Shown here piece by piece: positions 1 through 4,878 of a stretch of 5,103 nt of DNA. Position numbers and translations under genes: made by a program. The stretch spans positions 1 through 5,103 of the forward strand of contig CALWYA010000119.1 of assembly GCA_944385645.1 (NCBI GenBank), written 5' to 3'. The notes beneath the pieces are model-generated. The model did no database searches, was not told the DNA's origin, and saw only the letters and a list, made by a program, of their open reading frames with translations. Source of the DNA: an uncultured Oscillospiraceae bacterium. GTDB taxonomy: Bacteria > Bacillota > Clostridia > Oscillospirales > Oscillospiraceae. Each line of letters opens with the position of its first letter. Within the stretch, counting starts at the first letter, position 1.

Positions 1-243
1 GGTGTTGCCGGGGTTGATGGTCACCGTGATGTCGGTGCAGTAGCCCGCCAGGGCCTCGTCGATGGAGTTGTCCACGATCTCGTATACCAGATGGTGCAGA
101 CCCGACTCGCTGGTGGAGCCGATATACATGCCGGGGCGCTTGCGCACCGCCTCCAGCCCCTCCAGCACCTGGATCTCCGAACCGCCGTACTCGTGCTCCA
201 CCTGGGTGGAGTGCAGCTCGTTCTCTTCGTTGAATTCAGACAT
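1..243 (-). CDS. gyrB: DNA gyrase subunit B, N-terminal part (cut by window edge)
   Basis: GyrB is the ATPase subunit of DNA gyrase, which introduces negative supercoils ahead of replication forks together with GyrA. Only the first 81 codons are present; the gene runs off the left edge. Residues 25-42 (QVLEGLEAVRKRPGMYIG) are the classic GyrB start region. Residues 55-67 (EIVDNSIDEALAG) form the first motif of the GHKL ATP-binding fold, with E55 matching the catalytic glutamate and N59 the Mg/ATP-binding asparagine of E. coli GyrB (E42, N46). The ATG is preceded by GGGAGG with a 7-base spacer. The 104-bp gap to remB is larger than other gaps in the cluster, so gyrB may have its own promoter, but I could not identify convincing -35/-10 boxes. 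ParE is the main alternative; the position after recF/remB favours GyrB. Confidence 0.97.
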   Translation of the reverse strand, partial: MSEFNEENELHSTQVEHEYGGSEIQVLEGLEAVRKRPGMYIGSTSESGLHHLVYEIVDNSIDEALAGYCTDITVTINPGNT

Positions 244-272
244 AGCGTAACCTCCCGTTTTCTGCGGACAAA

Positions 273-300
273 GGGTTGCGACGGGAGGGGGAAGAGGGGG
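273..300 (+). other. G-run tract in gyrB leader, possible G-quadruplex
   Basis: Four G-runs lie on the plus strand at 273-275, 283-285, 287-291 and 296-300, with loops of 7, 1 and 4 bases. This fits the usual G3+N1-7 quadruplex pattern. Bases 283-301 are entirely purine. The plus strand is the template for gyrB, so the mRNA leader would be C-rich here. The rest of the 244-347 gap holds the gyrB ribosome binding site (251-256) and an AT-rich stretch (about 331-347) just after the remB stop. I see no clear terminator. That the tract folds in vivo is inference. Confidence 0.35.
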
Positions 301-347
301 ACTCTTTCCTCTCCGCTCACAACTCTTTGTAGTTTTAAATTTTGATA

Positions 348-611
348 TTACTCGATGGAATCTCGCTCCGCCCGGCCTCTCAGGGTGGCAGAGGAGAAGG
401 GGGAGAAGTATACCAGCGTCTTCCCCGCCCGGCCGGCGGTCACCACCACCGACCGAGGCAGATCGTCGGTGAGCCAGACGGCCCGGCCCTCCCGCTCGGC
501 CCGCTCCAGGAACTCCCGGGTCTTATAGGCCCAGCTGGCGTTGTCCAGGTCGAAGATCCCCAGGATCTCCCGGTGGGGGACCACCGCGGACTGTCCCAGA
601 TGCAGATACAT
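348..611 (-). CDS. remB: RemB-like extracellular matrix regulator (DUF370, YaaB)
   Basis: A small protein of 87 residues resembling B. subtilis RemB/YaaB, which is about 80 residues and is encoded at the same place between recF and gyrB. The start MYLHLGQSAVVPHREILGIF and the later segment SVVVTAGRAGKTLVYFSPFS followed by a basic TLRGRAER tail (about residues 54-84) match the DUF370 pattern. Known family members bind DNA; in B. subtilis RemA and RemB promote biofilm matrix gene expression. The target genes here are unknown. The ATG has AGGAGGG with a 4-base spacer, and this ribosome binding site overlaps the TAG stop of the upstream membrane gene, leaving a gap of only 9 bases, which suggests coupled translation. 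The family call is secure; the regulatory role is carried over from Bacillus. Confidence 0.88.
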   Translation of the reverse strand: MYLHLGQSAVVPHREILGIFDLDNASWAYKTREFLERAEREGRAVWLTDDLPRSVVVTAGRAGKTLVYFSPFSSATLRGRAERDSIE

Positions 612-620
612 GGCGCCCTC

Positions 621-932
621 CTATCTCTGGCGGCCGTCCACCACCCGGGGGCCCCAGCGCCGCCTCCACAGCCGCCAGCCCAGGTAACAGCCCAGCAGCA
701 GGCAGACCGTGGGGACGCCGGGGAAGATCAGCAGTTGGGTGACCGGGGAGACGGTCTCCGACTCCCAGTTGTCCAGCCGTACCCACCCGGCAGCGGCTCC
801 AAAGAGGAGGGACAGGGCCGGGGGCAGGACCCGCCACAGCTTTCGCCGTTTGGGCAGGCGGCAGCACAGGTATTCCAGGACCAGCCCCAACAACAGCGGG
901 GCCAGACCGAACAGTCCAAGTACAATGGGCAT
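621..932 (-). CDS. Unknown small membrane protein between recF and remB
   Basis: I do not recognise this 103-residue protein. It has three likely membrane segments at about residues 3-23, 35-51 and 66-86. The first loop is basic (CRLPKRRKLWR, 24-34) and the C-terminus is strongly basic (WRLWRRRW, 86-93). By the positive-inside rule both of these would prefer the cytoplasm, which is hard to reconcile with three full spans, so the topology is uncertain. No enzyme motif is visible. The ATG follows GAAGGAG with a 5-base spacer, and the gene begins 12 bases after the recF stop and ends 9 bases before remB, so it is almost certainly translated as part of the recF-remB unit. Its reality rests on the ribosome binding site, packing and hydrophobic pattern rather than homology. 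A function linked to the chromosome cycle cannot be assumed from position alone. Confidence 0.75.
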   Translation of the reverse strand: MPIVLGLFGLAPLLLGLVLEYLCCRLPKRRKLWRVLPPALSLLFGAAAGWVRLDNWESETVSPVTQLLIFPGVPTVCLLLGCYLGWRLWRRRWGPRVVDGRQR

Positions 933-944
933 GGCGTCTCCTTC

Positions 945-2054
945 TCAGTCCATGAGGATGGACCCGTCCCGGATGTGGAAGGCCCTTCCGCCCTCCAGAC
1001 CTTCTAATTTTTCCTCCTCGCAGCAGGTGATGAATACCTGTCCCCCCCGGATGTGGTTGAGGACAAAGGCCTGCCGGCGGCTGTCCAGCTCGGAGAGCAC
1101 GTCGTCCAGCAGCAGCACCGGCCACTCGCCGGTCTCCTCCTGGAAGATCTCCCGCTGGGCCAGCTTCAGGGAGAGGGCGGCGGTACGCACCTGCCCCTGG
1201 GAGGCATAGGTCCGGGCGCTCTGCCCGGCGATGAGCACCGCCAGGTCGTCCTTGTGGGGGCCGGACAGGCACTGCCGGGCGTCCAGCTCGGCCTGCCGGT
1301 GGGACTCCTGGTGGGCCAGCAGCCGGTCCAGGATGGTCCGGGGCGGGGCCAGGGGGTCGTCCACGGTGGACACCGTCTCATAGCCCAGCGCCAGCTCCTC
1401 CCGTCCCCCGGAGAACTCCCGGTGGATGGCTGGGGCGTGCTCCGAGAGCCGGCGGATAAAGTGGGCCCGGTAGTGGATCAGGATGGCCCCGGTCTGGGCC
1501 ATGCGCAGGTTGAAATCGTCCAGGGTCTGGAGCAGGGAGGGGTTCTCCGGCCAGTCCCGGAGGATACGGGTCTTGTGGTCGTACAGGCGGTTGTACTCCC
1601 CCAAGGCCTGGGCGTACCGGGGCCGCAGCTGGCAGATAGCCAGATCCAGGAACTTCCGCCGCTCGGCTCCCCCCGCCCGCACCAGGGACAGGTCCTCGGG
1701 ACAAAACAGCACGGTGGTGAAGATCCCCGCCAGCTCCCCGGCGGTCTTCAGCCGCACTCCATTGGAGTATAACTGCCGGCCTTTTCCCAGGAACAGCTTC
1801 GCCTCCAGGGTGAAGTCCCGGCCCCGGCTGGACAGCTCCCCCTTGAGAAAGGCGGCGTCCACCCCCAACAGGATCATCTCCCGGTCATACCGGGCCCGGT
1901 GGGACCGGGCGGAGGAGAGGTAGGCCACCGCCTCCAGCAGATTGGTCTTGCCCTGGGCGTTGTCCCCATAGATCAGGTTCACCCGGAGGTCAAAGTCAGC
2001 CTCCAGATGGGGGTAGTTGCGGAAAAAATCCAGCTCCAGTCGGTTGAGGATCAT
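945..2054 (-). CDS. recF: DNA replication and repair protein RecF
   Basis: RecF is an SMC/ABC-like ATPase that, with RecO and RecR, loads RecA at single-strand gaps and stalled forks. The 369-residue length is normal for the family. Walker A is residues 30-37 (GDNAQGKT). The ABC-type signature region is residues 263-271 (LSGPHKDDL), followed by ASQGQ at 284-288. Walker B is LLLDD at 314-318, followed by the D-loop-like SELD at 321-324. The N-terminal MILNRLELDFFRNYPHLE is also typical. The ATG overlaps the stop codon of the upstream S4 gene in an ATGA arrangement (2051-2054), implying translational coupling, and a small membrane-protein gene follows 12 bases downstream. All key motifs are intact, so the protein should be functional. 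Confidence 0.98.
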   Translation of the reverse strand: MILNRLELDFFRNYPHLEADFDLRVNLIYGDNAQGKTNLLEAVAYLSSARSHRARYDREMILLGVDAAFLKGELSSRGRDFTLEAKLFLGKGRQLYSNGVRLKTAGELAGIFTTVLFCPEDLSLVRAGGAERRKFLDLAICQLRPRYAQALGEYNRLYDHKTRILRDWPENPSLLQTLDDFNLRMAQTGAILIHYRAHFIRRLSEHAPAIHREFSGGREELALGYETVSTVDDPLAPPRTILDRLLAHQESHRQAELDARQCLSGPHKDDLAVLIAGQSARTYASQGQVRTAALSLKLAQREIFQEETGEWPVLLLDDVLSELDSRRQAFVLNHIRGGQVFITCCEEEKLEGLEGGRAFHIRDGSILMD

Positions 2055-2266
2055 CGGACCACCAGTTCCGTCTCGCCGTCAATGGCCGCCCGGTCTCCCG
2101 GGCGCAGCTTCTTGCCCCGCATGGTGCAGCTCTCGCCATTGACGGTCACTCGGCCCTCCTGGATGATGCGCTTGGCATCCCCGCCGGTCTCCACCGCGCC
2201 GGCGAATTTCAGCAGGTCCTGGAGTTTGATATATTCAGTGGAAATGGAAATCTCATGGCGCTCCAA
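2051..2266 (-). CDS. yaaA: S4-domain RNA-binding protein, YaaA type
   Basis: A 71-residue S4 domain protein matching the YaaA family encoded between dnaN and recF in Firmicutes. The pattern STEYIKLQDLLKFAG...TGGDAKRIIQEGRVTVNGE followed by RGKKLRPGD covers nearly the whole chain and is the S4 RNA-binding fold. In B. subtilis YaaA has been linked to the 50S ribosome; its role here is inferred. I prefer the TTG start at 2266 because the strong GGAGG (2276-2280) sits 9 bases before it. An ATG at 2275, giving three more residues (MAV), touches the GGAGG directly with no spacer and would be poorly placed. The gene ends in an ATGA overlap with recF and starts about 19 bases after the preceding membrane gene. 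A longer in-frame extension upstream has no S4 similarity and overlaps that gene. Confidence 0.92.
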   Translation of the reverse strand: MERHEISISTEYIKLQDLLKFAGAVETGGDAKRIIQEGRVTVNGESCTMRGKKLRPGDRAAIDGETELVVR

Positions 2267-2275
2267 GACAGCCAT

Positions 2276-2280
2276 CCTCC
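2276..2280 (-). promoter_or_regulatory. Ribosome binding site that decides the yaaA start
   Basis: The minus strand reads AAAAAAGGAGG immediately followed by ATG at 2275 and then by TTG at 2266. A spacer of 0 is unfavourable, while the 9-base spacer to TTG is within the normal range. This supports the TTG start. Confidence 0.65.
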
Positions 2281-2285
2281 TTTTT

Positions 2286-2684
2286 TCAGCGCTTCCGTCC
2301 CCGCGCGGCCATGATGACCGCGGCAAGGGGGAGAAGAAAAACAGGCAGCGTAACCGCTCCGTACCGGCCGACATACATCGCCAAAGTCTTCCCGCTCCCC
2401 GCAAAGGGGCCGGCGTAGACCAGGAAGAAGCCCGCCACAGCCGCGGCGCAGGTCAGAATCGCCAGAACAGCCGCCGCCTTCTGGTTTCCAAGCTTTTGAC
2501 TGATCCAGCAGCCGATCACCAGGAAGAAGCACACCCCATAGTGCCAGATCATGTCCAGCAGCTGAGGCGCGGCCGCCAAGATCAGAACGCCCAGGATTAT
2601 TCCACCCAGAGCGAGGAGCAGGGGAGCTAGATTGTTCCGAAGAAAACTGCCGACTGCAATCTTTTGACTGCTTTTCTGTTCCAC
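2286..2684 (-). CDS. Unknown four-helix membrane protein upstream of yaaA
   Basis: An unrecognised 132-residue hydrophobic protein with four likely membrane helices at about residues 19-39, 45-62, 69-91 and 107-127. It has a short polar N-terminus (MEQKSSQK) and a basic C-terminal end (RGRKR), consistent with both ends in the cytoplasm. The sequence AGSGKT at 95-100 resembles a P-loop, but the spacing to the preceding glycine is wrong and the rest is a tiny membrane protein, so I do not call it an ATPase. The start is GTG at 2684, with GAGAGGAAG upstream and a 9-base spacer after AGGA. It lies 88 bases after the previous gene and about 19 bases before the S4 gene. No such gene is present in the classic Bacillus dnaN-yaaA-recF order, so it is an accessory insertion into the operon. 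Function unknown. Confidence 0.75.
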   Translation of the reverse strand: MEQKSSQKIAVGSFLRNNLAPLLLALGGIILGVLILAAAPQLLDMIWHYGVCFFLVIGCWISQKLGNQKAAAVLAILTCAAAVAGFFLVYAGPFAGSGKTLAMYVGRYGAVTLPVFLLPLAAVIMAARGRKR

Positions 2685-2733
2685 AATATCGCTTCCTCTC
2701 TGATAAATGTCACAGAGCGATCAAAACCTCTGC

Positions 2734-2748
2734 CGCCGTCGCACGGCG
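2734..2748 (-). other. Short GC hairpin in the 88-bp gap between membrane genes
   Basis: CGCCGT and ACGGCG form a perfect 6-bp stem with a 3-base loop. In the transcribed direction it is followed after a few bases by only four T residues, so it is at best a weak attenuator. The gap 2685-2772 also contains the ribosome binding site of the next gene and no clear promoter. Confidence 0.25.
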
Positions 2749-2772
2749 AAGAATTCTCCCTATGTCCGCCTT

Positions 2773-3219
2773 TTACCGGGGCGGAAGCCGGCGCCCCGCT
2801 TCCGGCTGGTCCGCCTGATTCGGCTCCTCCCGGGCCGTCTGATGCTTCCGGACCCAGCGGGACAGCAGCCCATACCAGATCAGGGCGGCGGCCCAGCAGA
2901 TTCCCATGGTGATCAAAAAGGCGGCGTCGGACAGCACCTCCAGCAGGGCCAGAGGGAGGCACAGCAGAATCACCCAGCCCCAGGACACCGGCAGACGCCA
3001 GAGCCCGAACCGGTCCGCCAGCAGCTCCCGCCGCGCCCTGCCCTTCTCCTGGTATCGGTCATAGGTCTCCTTAGACAGGACGATATAGGACCAATAACAG
3101 GAAAAGACCAGGCACAGGACGGTGAGCAGCCTCTGCTGCAGGACGAACAAAACGGCGGTCAGGGCGTAAATCAGGACCAGGGCCAACACGTCGGTCAATT
3201 TTCTTCCGCGGATATTCAA
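2773..3219 (-). CDS. Unknown four-helix membrane protein downstream of dnaN
   Basis: An unrecognised 148-residue protein with four likely membrane helices at about residues 10-27, 31-48, 78-95 and 99-119. A charged central loop (50-75, including KETYDRYQEKGRARRELL) may form a cytoplasmic helix, and the C-terminal tail (120-148) is polar and charged. The start is TTG at 3219; AAAGGA lies about 10 bases upstream and no in-frame ATG or GTG fits better. Only 19 bases separate it from the dnaN stop, so it is likely co-transcribed with the clamp gene. I see no catalytic motif or similarity to the neighbouring membrane proteins. Its place between dnaN and yaaA departs from the Bacillus order. A real gene is supported by spacing, ribosome binding site and organised hydrophobic segments; the function is open. 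Confidence 0.75.
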   Translation of the reverse strand: MNIRGRKLTDVLALVLIYALTAVLFVLQQRLLTVLCLVFSCYWSYIVLSKETYDRYQEKGRARRELLADRFGLWRLPVSWGWVILLCLPLALLEVLSDAAFLITMGICWAAALIWYGLLSRWVRKHQTAREEPNQADQPEAGRRLPPR

Positions 3220-3238
3220 GATCGGATGTTCCTTTCTG

Positions 3239-4345
3239 TCAGTTTGCCTTCAGCCGCACAGGCAGGACCATGTAGATGAAATTCTCCTCCCCCTCGGTGG
3301 GCAGGATGACGCAGGGGGCCACCCCGGAGGTGAACTCCATGCGCAGCTGGTCCGCCGGGGCGGCCCGCAGGGCGTCCATGAGGTACTTGTTGTTGAAGCC
3401 GATCTCCAGCCCCTGTCCGTCCCCGGAGATGGGGCACTGGTCGGCGGCATCGCCGATGGCGGTCCTGGTGGTGATGGACACCATCCCGTCTCCAAAGACG
3501 CACCGCAGGGGGCTCTTCAGCTTCTCGCTGATAATGAGGGATACCCGCTCGATGGAGGACAGCAGGGTACGGCTGTCCACCTGGACGCGGATGGTGTTGT
3601 TCCGGGGGATGGCGTTGCGGTAGGCCAGGAACTCTCCCTCCAGCCGCCGGCACACCAGCACGGTGTCCCCGGTCTGGAACTGGATGTGGCGGGCCCCCTG
3701 GACGATTTCCACATTTTCCTCCCCGGCGCAGATCTTCTCCACCTCGCCCAGGGCGGAGCCGGGCACCACAAAGGAGAAGTTCTCCTCCCCCTTCTTTTCG
3801 GCCACCTTCTCCCGGCGCAGGGCCAGCCGGTAGCCGTCCACCGATACCACCGTCAGGCTGTCCCCCTCCACCTCGAAGAGGGAACCGGTGTGCACCGGCC
3901 GGCTCTCGTTGTCGCTGACGGCAAAGAGGGTCTGGGCAATCATGGAGCGCAGGGTGGGCTGACCGATGGTCAGGGCGTTCTGCTGTTCCACGGCGGGCAG
4001 CTCGGGGAACTCCTCCGGGTCGGTGCCCAGGATATTGAACTCGGACAGACCGCACTTGATATTGACCGTGTAGCCCTGGGTGGAGAAGACCACCACATCG
4101 TCGGGCATCTTGCGGACGATTTCGCCGAAGAGCCGGGCGGACAGCACCAGAGAGCCGGGCTCCCGGATCTCCGCCGGGACGGTGGCCCGGATGCCGGTCT
4201 CCAGGTTATAGCCGGTCAACCGCAGCTGCTCCCCCGCCTCGATGAGGATGCCCTCCATAGCGGGAATGGAGCTCTTGGCGGCCACCGCTCGGGAGGTCAC
4301 TGCCACCGCTCCGGTGAGCAGGGCCTTTTCGCAGGAAAATTTCAT
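3239..4345 (-). CDS. dnaN: DNA polymerase III beta subunit (sliding clamp)
   Basis: DnaN forms the ring-shaped dimer that tethers DNA polymerase III and many repair proteins to DNA. The 368-residue length is typical of the three-domain clamp. Recognisable regions are the N-terminus MKFSCEKALLTGAVAVTSRAV, the domain 2 segment at about 151-177 ending DGYRLALR, and the C-terminal MVLPVRLKAN, where LPVRL is the family hallmark near the hydrophobic binding pocket. The start is the ATG at 4345: GGAGG at 4353-4357 lies 7 bases upstream. A second in-frame ATG at 4351 is only one base from GGAGG and would add just Met-Asn. The gene lies directly downstream of the origin and is followed 19 bases later by a membrane-protein gene. 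A promoter is expected within the origin region, but I could not define its -35 element. Confidence 0.98.
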   Translation of the reverse strand: MKFSCEKALLTGAVAVTSRAVAAKSSIPAMEGILIEAGEQLRLTGYNLETGIRATVPAEIREPGSLVLSARLFGEIVRKMPDDVVVFSTQGYTVNIKCGLSEFNILGTDPEEFPELPAVEQQNALTIGQPTLRSMIAQTLFAVSDNESRPVHTGSLFEVEGDSLTVVSVDGYRLALRREKVAEKKGEENFSFVVPGSALGEVEKICAGEENVEIVQGARHIQFQTGDTVLVCRRLEGEFLAYRNAIPRNNTIRVQVDSRTLLSSIERVSLIISEKLKSPLRCVFGDGMVSITTRTAIGDAADQCPISGDGQGLEIGFNNKYLMDALRAAPADQLRMEFTSGVAPCVILPTEGEENFIYMVLPVRLKAN

Positions 4346-4352
4346 GTTCATT

Positions 4353-4357
4353 CCTCC
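4353..4357 (-). promoter_or_regulatory. Ribosome binding site that decides the dnaN start
   Basis: The minus strand reads ACTGGAGGAATGAACATG. GGAGG has a 7-base spacer to the second ATG (4345) but only 1 base to the first (4351), so the second is the likely start codon. Confidence 0.75.
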
Positions 4358-4390
4358 AGTCTGTCTCTCTCGCCCAAGGAGAGGAGAGGG

Positions 4391-4573
4391 TATAAGTTCG
4401 TAACAGTAGTCCGTAGGGAAAATTTTTGTGGAAAGAGGGGGCAAATCCCCGCGGCTGTAAGGGGAGGGGTTCCACAGGGAGTGTGGAGAAAAAAGGGGAG
4501 AAGTGGGAAGCCGGTGGAAAAAGAAAAGTTTTCCACATGGTTCCCTGTGGATTCCACAGGAAGGTGTGGAGTT
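4391..4573. other. oriC: Replication origin (oriC), dnaA-dnaN intergenic DnaA-box cluster
   Basis: The dnaA-dnaN gap is a standard origin site in Firmicutes. Seven exact copies of the DnaA-box core TGTGGA/TCCACA lie in 144 bp. Those on the minus strand (read TGTGGA on plus) start at 4427, 4482, 4546 and 4565; those on the plus strand (TCCACA) start at 4471, 4532 and 4553. The best nine-mers are TTTTCCACA (4529-4537) and TGTGGAGAA (4482-4490), each one mismatch from TTATCCACA or its complement; no perfect box is present. A weaker site, GGTGGAAAA, is at 4513-4521. The sites at 4544-4560 form a 17-bp palindrome, CCTGTGGATTCCACAGG. Bases 4391-4435 are clearly more AT-rich than the surroundings and are a candidate unwinding element. 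Whether a second box cluster lies upstream of dnaA cannot be seen here. Confidence 0.85.
4401..4416 (-). promoter_or_regulatory. Candidate DnaA-trio (origin unwinding) element
   Basis: On the minus strand, reading from the last DnaA box (CTTTCCACA, 4435-4427) toward dnaN, an AAAATTTTCC spacer leads into CTACGGACTACTGTTACG. The CTACTGTTA part (4409-4401) gives three successive 3'-GAT/GAC/AAT trios on the plus strand, resembling the DnaA-trio next to the terminal boxes of the B. subtilis origin. The element lies on the expected dnaN side of the boxes. The match is short and was judged by eye. Confidence 0.4.
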
Positions 4574-4575
4574 AT

Positions 4576-4605
4576 TCCGCGCTGCTCACGACGGCTCCGC
4601 GCTTC
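4576..4605 (+). repeat. Direct repeat copy 1 (30 bp, next to oriC boxes)
   Basis: Begins TCCGCGCTGCTCACGACGG and is identical over 30 bp to 4846-4875, exactly 270 bp away; flanking bases differ on both sides. Its right part continues as a second shared segment to 4621 that matches 4729-4755. Confidence 0.9.
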
Positions 4606-4655
4606 GTGGTGTCACGCTGCGGCGGCTGCGCGACGCCGCACTGCTTAGCCCTCCG

Positions 4656-4694
4656 CGAAAAATACCGTTGGCTTTCGGCCAACCCGTTTTTTCG
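4656..4694. terminator. Two-way terminator-like hairpin inside the repeat block
   Basis: The inner stem GTTGGC/GCCAAC (4667-4672 with 4678-4683, 5-base loop) is enclosed by CGAAAAA (4656-4662) and TTTTTCG (4688-4694). A T-run therefore follows the hairpin on either strand. For dnaA transcripts the run TTTTT comes four bases after the stem (GGTA between), which is less than ideal for a strong terminator. It could end dnaA transcription before the origin. Confidence 0.4.
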
Positions 4695-4728
4695 TCTGCG
4701 GCCTTCGCTGTGCGGCTGCTCCGCACGC

Positions 4729-4755
4729 CTCCGCGCTTCGTGGTGTTACGCTGCG
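4729..4755 (+). repeat. Internal diverged copy of the direct repeat
   Basis: 27 bp matching 4595-4621 with a single mismatch (C at 4613, T at 4747). The preceding 19 bases also partly match copy 1. The shared CTCCGCGCTTC core occurs at 4595, 4729 and 4865, that is, at spacings of 134 and 136 bp. Confidence 0.85.
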
Positions 4756-4787
4756 CCTGTTCGCGACGCGCGGCTTCCCTCCGACTC

Positions 4788-4832
4788 GGGACACAAACAT
4801 CCGGGCCTGCGGCCCTCCTTGGTTTGTATCCC
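4788..4832. other. Nested hairpin in the second half of the repeat block
   Basis: The inner stem GGGCC/GGCCC (4803-4807 with 4811-4815, loop TGC) lies inside ACAAAC/GTTTGT (4793-4798 with 4822-4827) and then GGGA/TCCC (4788-4791 with 4829-4832). The layered pairing suggests a conserved RNA or DNA fold rather than random GC-rich sequence. Confidence 0.5.
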
Positions 4833-4845
4833 TCGCTCCGGTCCA

Positions 4846-4875
4846 TCCGCGCTGCTCACGACGGCTCCGCGCTTC
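4846..4875 (+). repeat. Direct repeat copy 2 (30 bp, abutting dnaA stop)
   Basis: Identical to 4576-4605 over 30 bp. It ends three bases before the TAA of dnaA (4879-4881), so the block starts essentially at the end of the dnaA reading frame. Confidence 0.9.
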
Positions 4876-4878
4876 TCA

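Larger units (their letters stand above)
4576..4875. repeat. 300-bp intergenic block bounded by a perfect 30-bp direct repeat
   Basis: The block begins just after the last DnaA box and ends three bases before the dnaA stop codon. Its ends are identical 30-bp direct repeats, at 4576-4605 and 4846-4875. A third, diverged copy is centred at 4729-4755. The interior is rich in hairpins: stems 4618-4624/4634-4640, 4667-4672/4678-4683, 4710-4715/4721-4726 and 4803-4807/4811-4815. I find no convincing coding region: the open frames across it are Arg-rich or low-complexity and lack a supporting ribosome binding site. It looks like a dispersed non-coding repeat element of the type common between genes in GC-rich Clostridia, but its copy number in the genome is not visible here. 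No terminal inverted repeats of a standard MITE were found. Confidence 0.75.

Noticed and set aside
244..347. Dedicated gyrB promoter
   Set aside because: The gap is AT-rich near remB, but no -35/-10 pair with proper spacing could be read with confidence.
342..1007. Long plus-strand frames opposite the minus-strand genes (also 1053-1772, 1899-2630, 3686-4648)
   Set aside because: They are antisense shadows of remB, recF, yaaA and dnaN, rich in Gly, Pro, Gln and Arg, with no family features.
2385..2402. AGSGKT as a Walker A motif in the membrane protein at 2286-2684
   Set aside because: The preceding glycine is one residue too far for GxxxxGKT, and no Walker B or nucleotide-binding fold is present.
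2267..2404. Upstream extension of the S4 protein to 2404
   Set aside because: The added residues overlap the preceding membrane gene in another frame and lie outside the S4 fold.
4390..4395. TTATAC on the minus strand as a dnaN -10 box
   Set aside because: No acceptable -35 hexamer is found 16-19 bases upstream, and the stretch overlaps the candidate unwinding region.
4346..4444. Upstream extension of dnaN to an ATG at 4444
   Set aside because: The extra 33 residues have no clamp similarity, run through the origin unwinding region, and the good ribosome binding site points to 4345.
4586..4846. 86-residue minus-strand open frame in the repeat block
   Set aside because: It is Arg/Ser-rich, consists of the repeats and hairpins translated, and has no recognisable domain; open frames are expected by chance in such GC-rich DNA.
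4576..4875. CRISPR array
   Set aside because: There are only three copies, one diverged, about 135 bp apart, with hairpin-rich intervals instead of short unique spacers.
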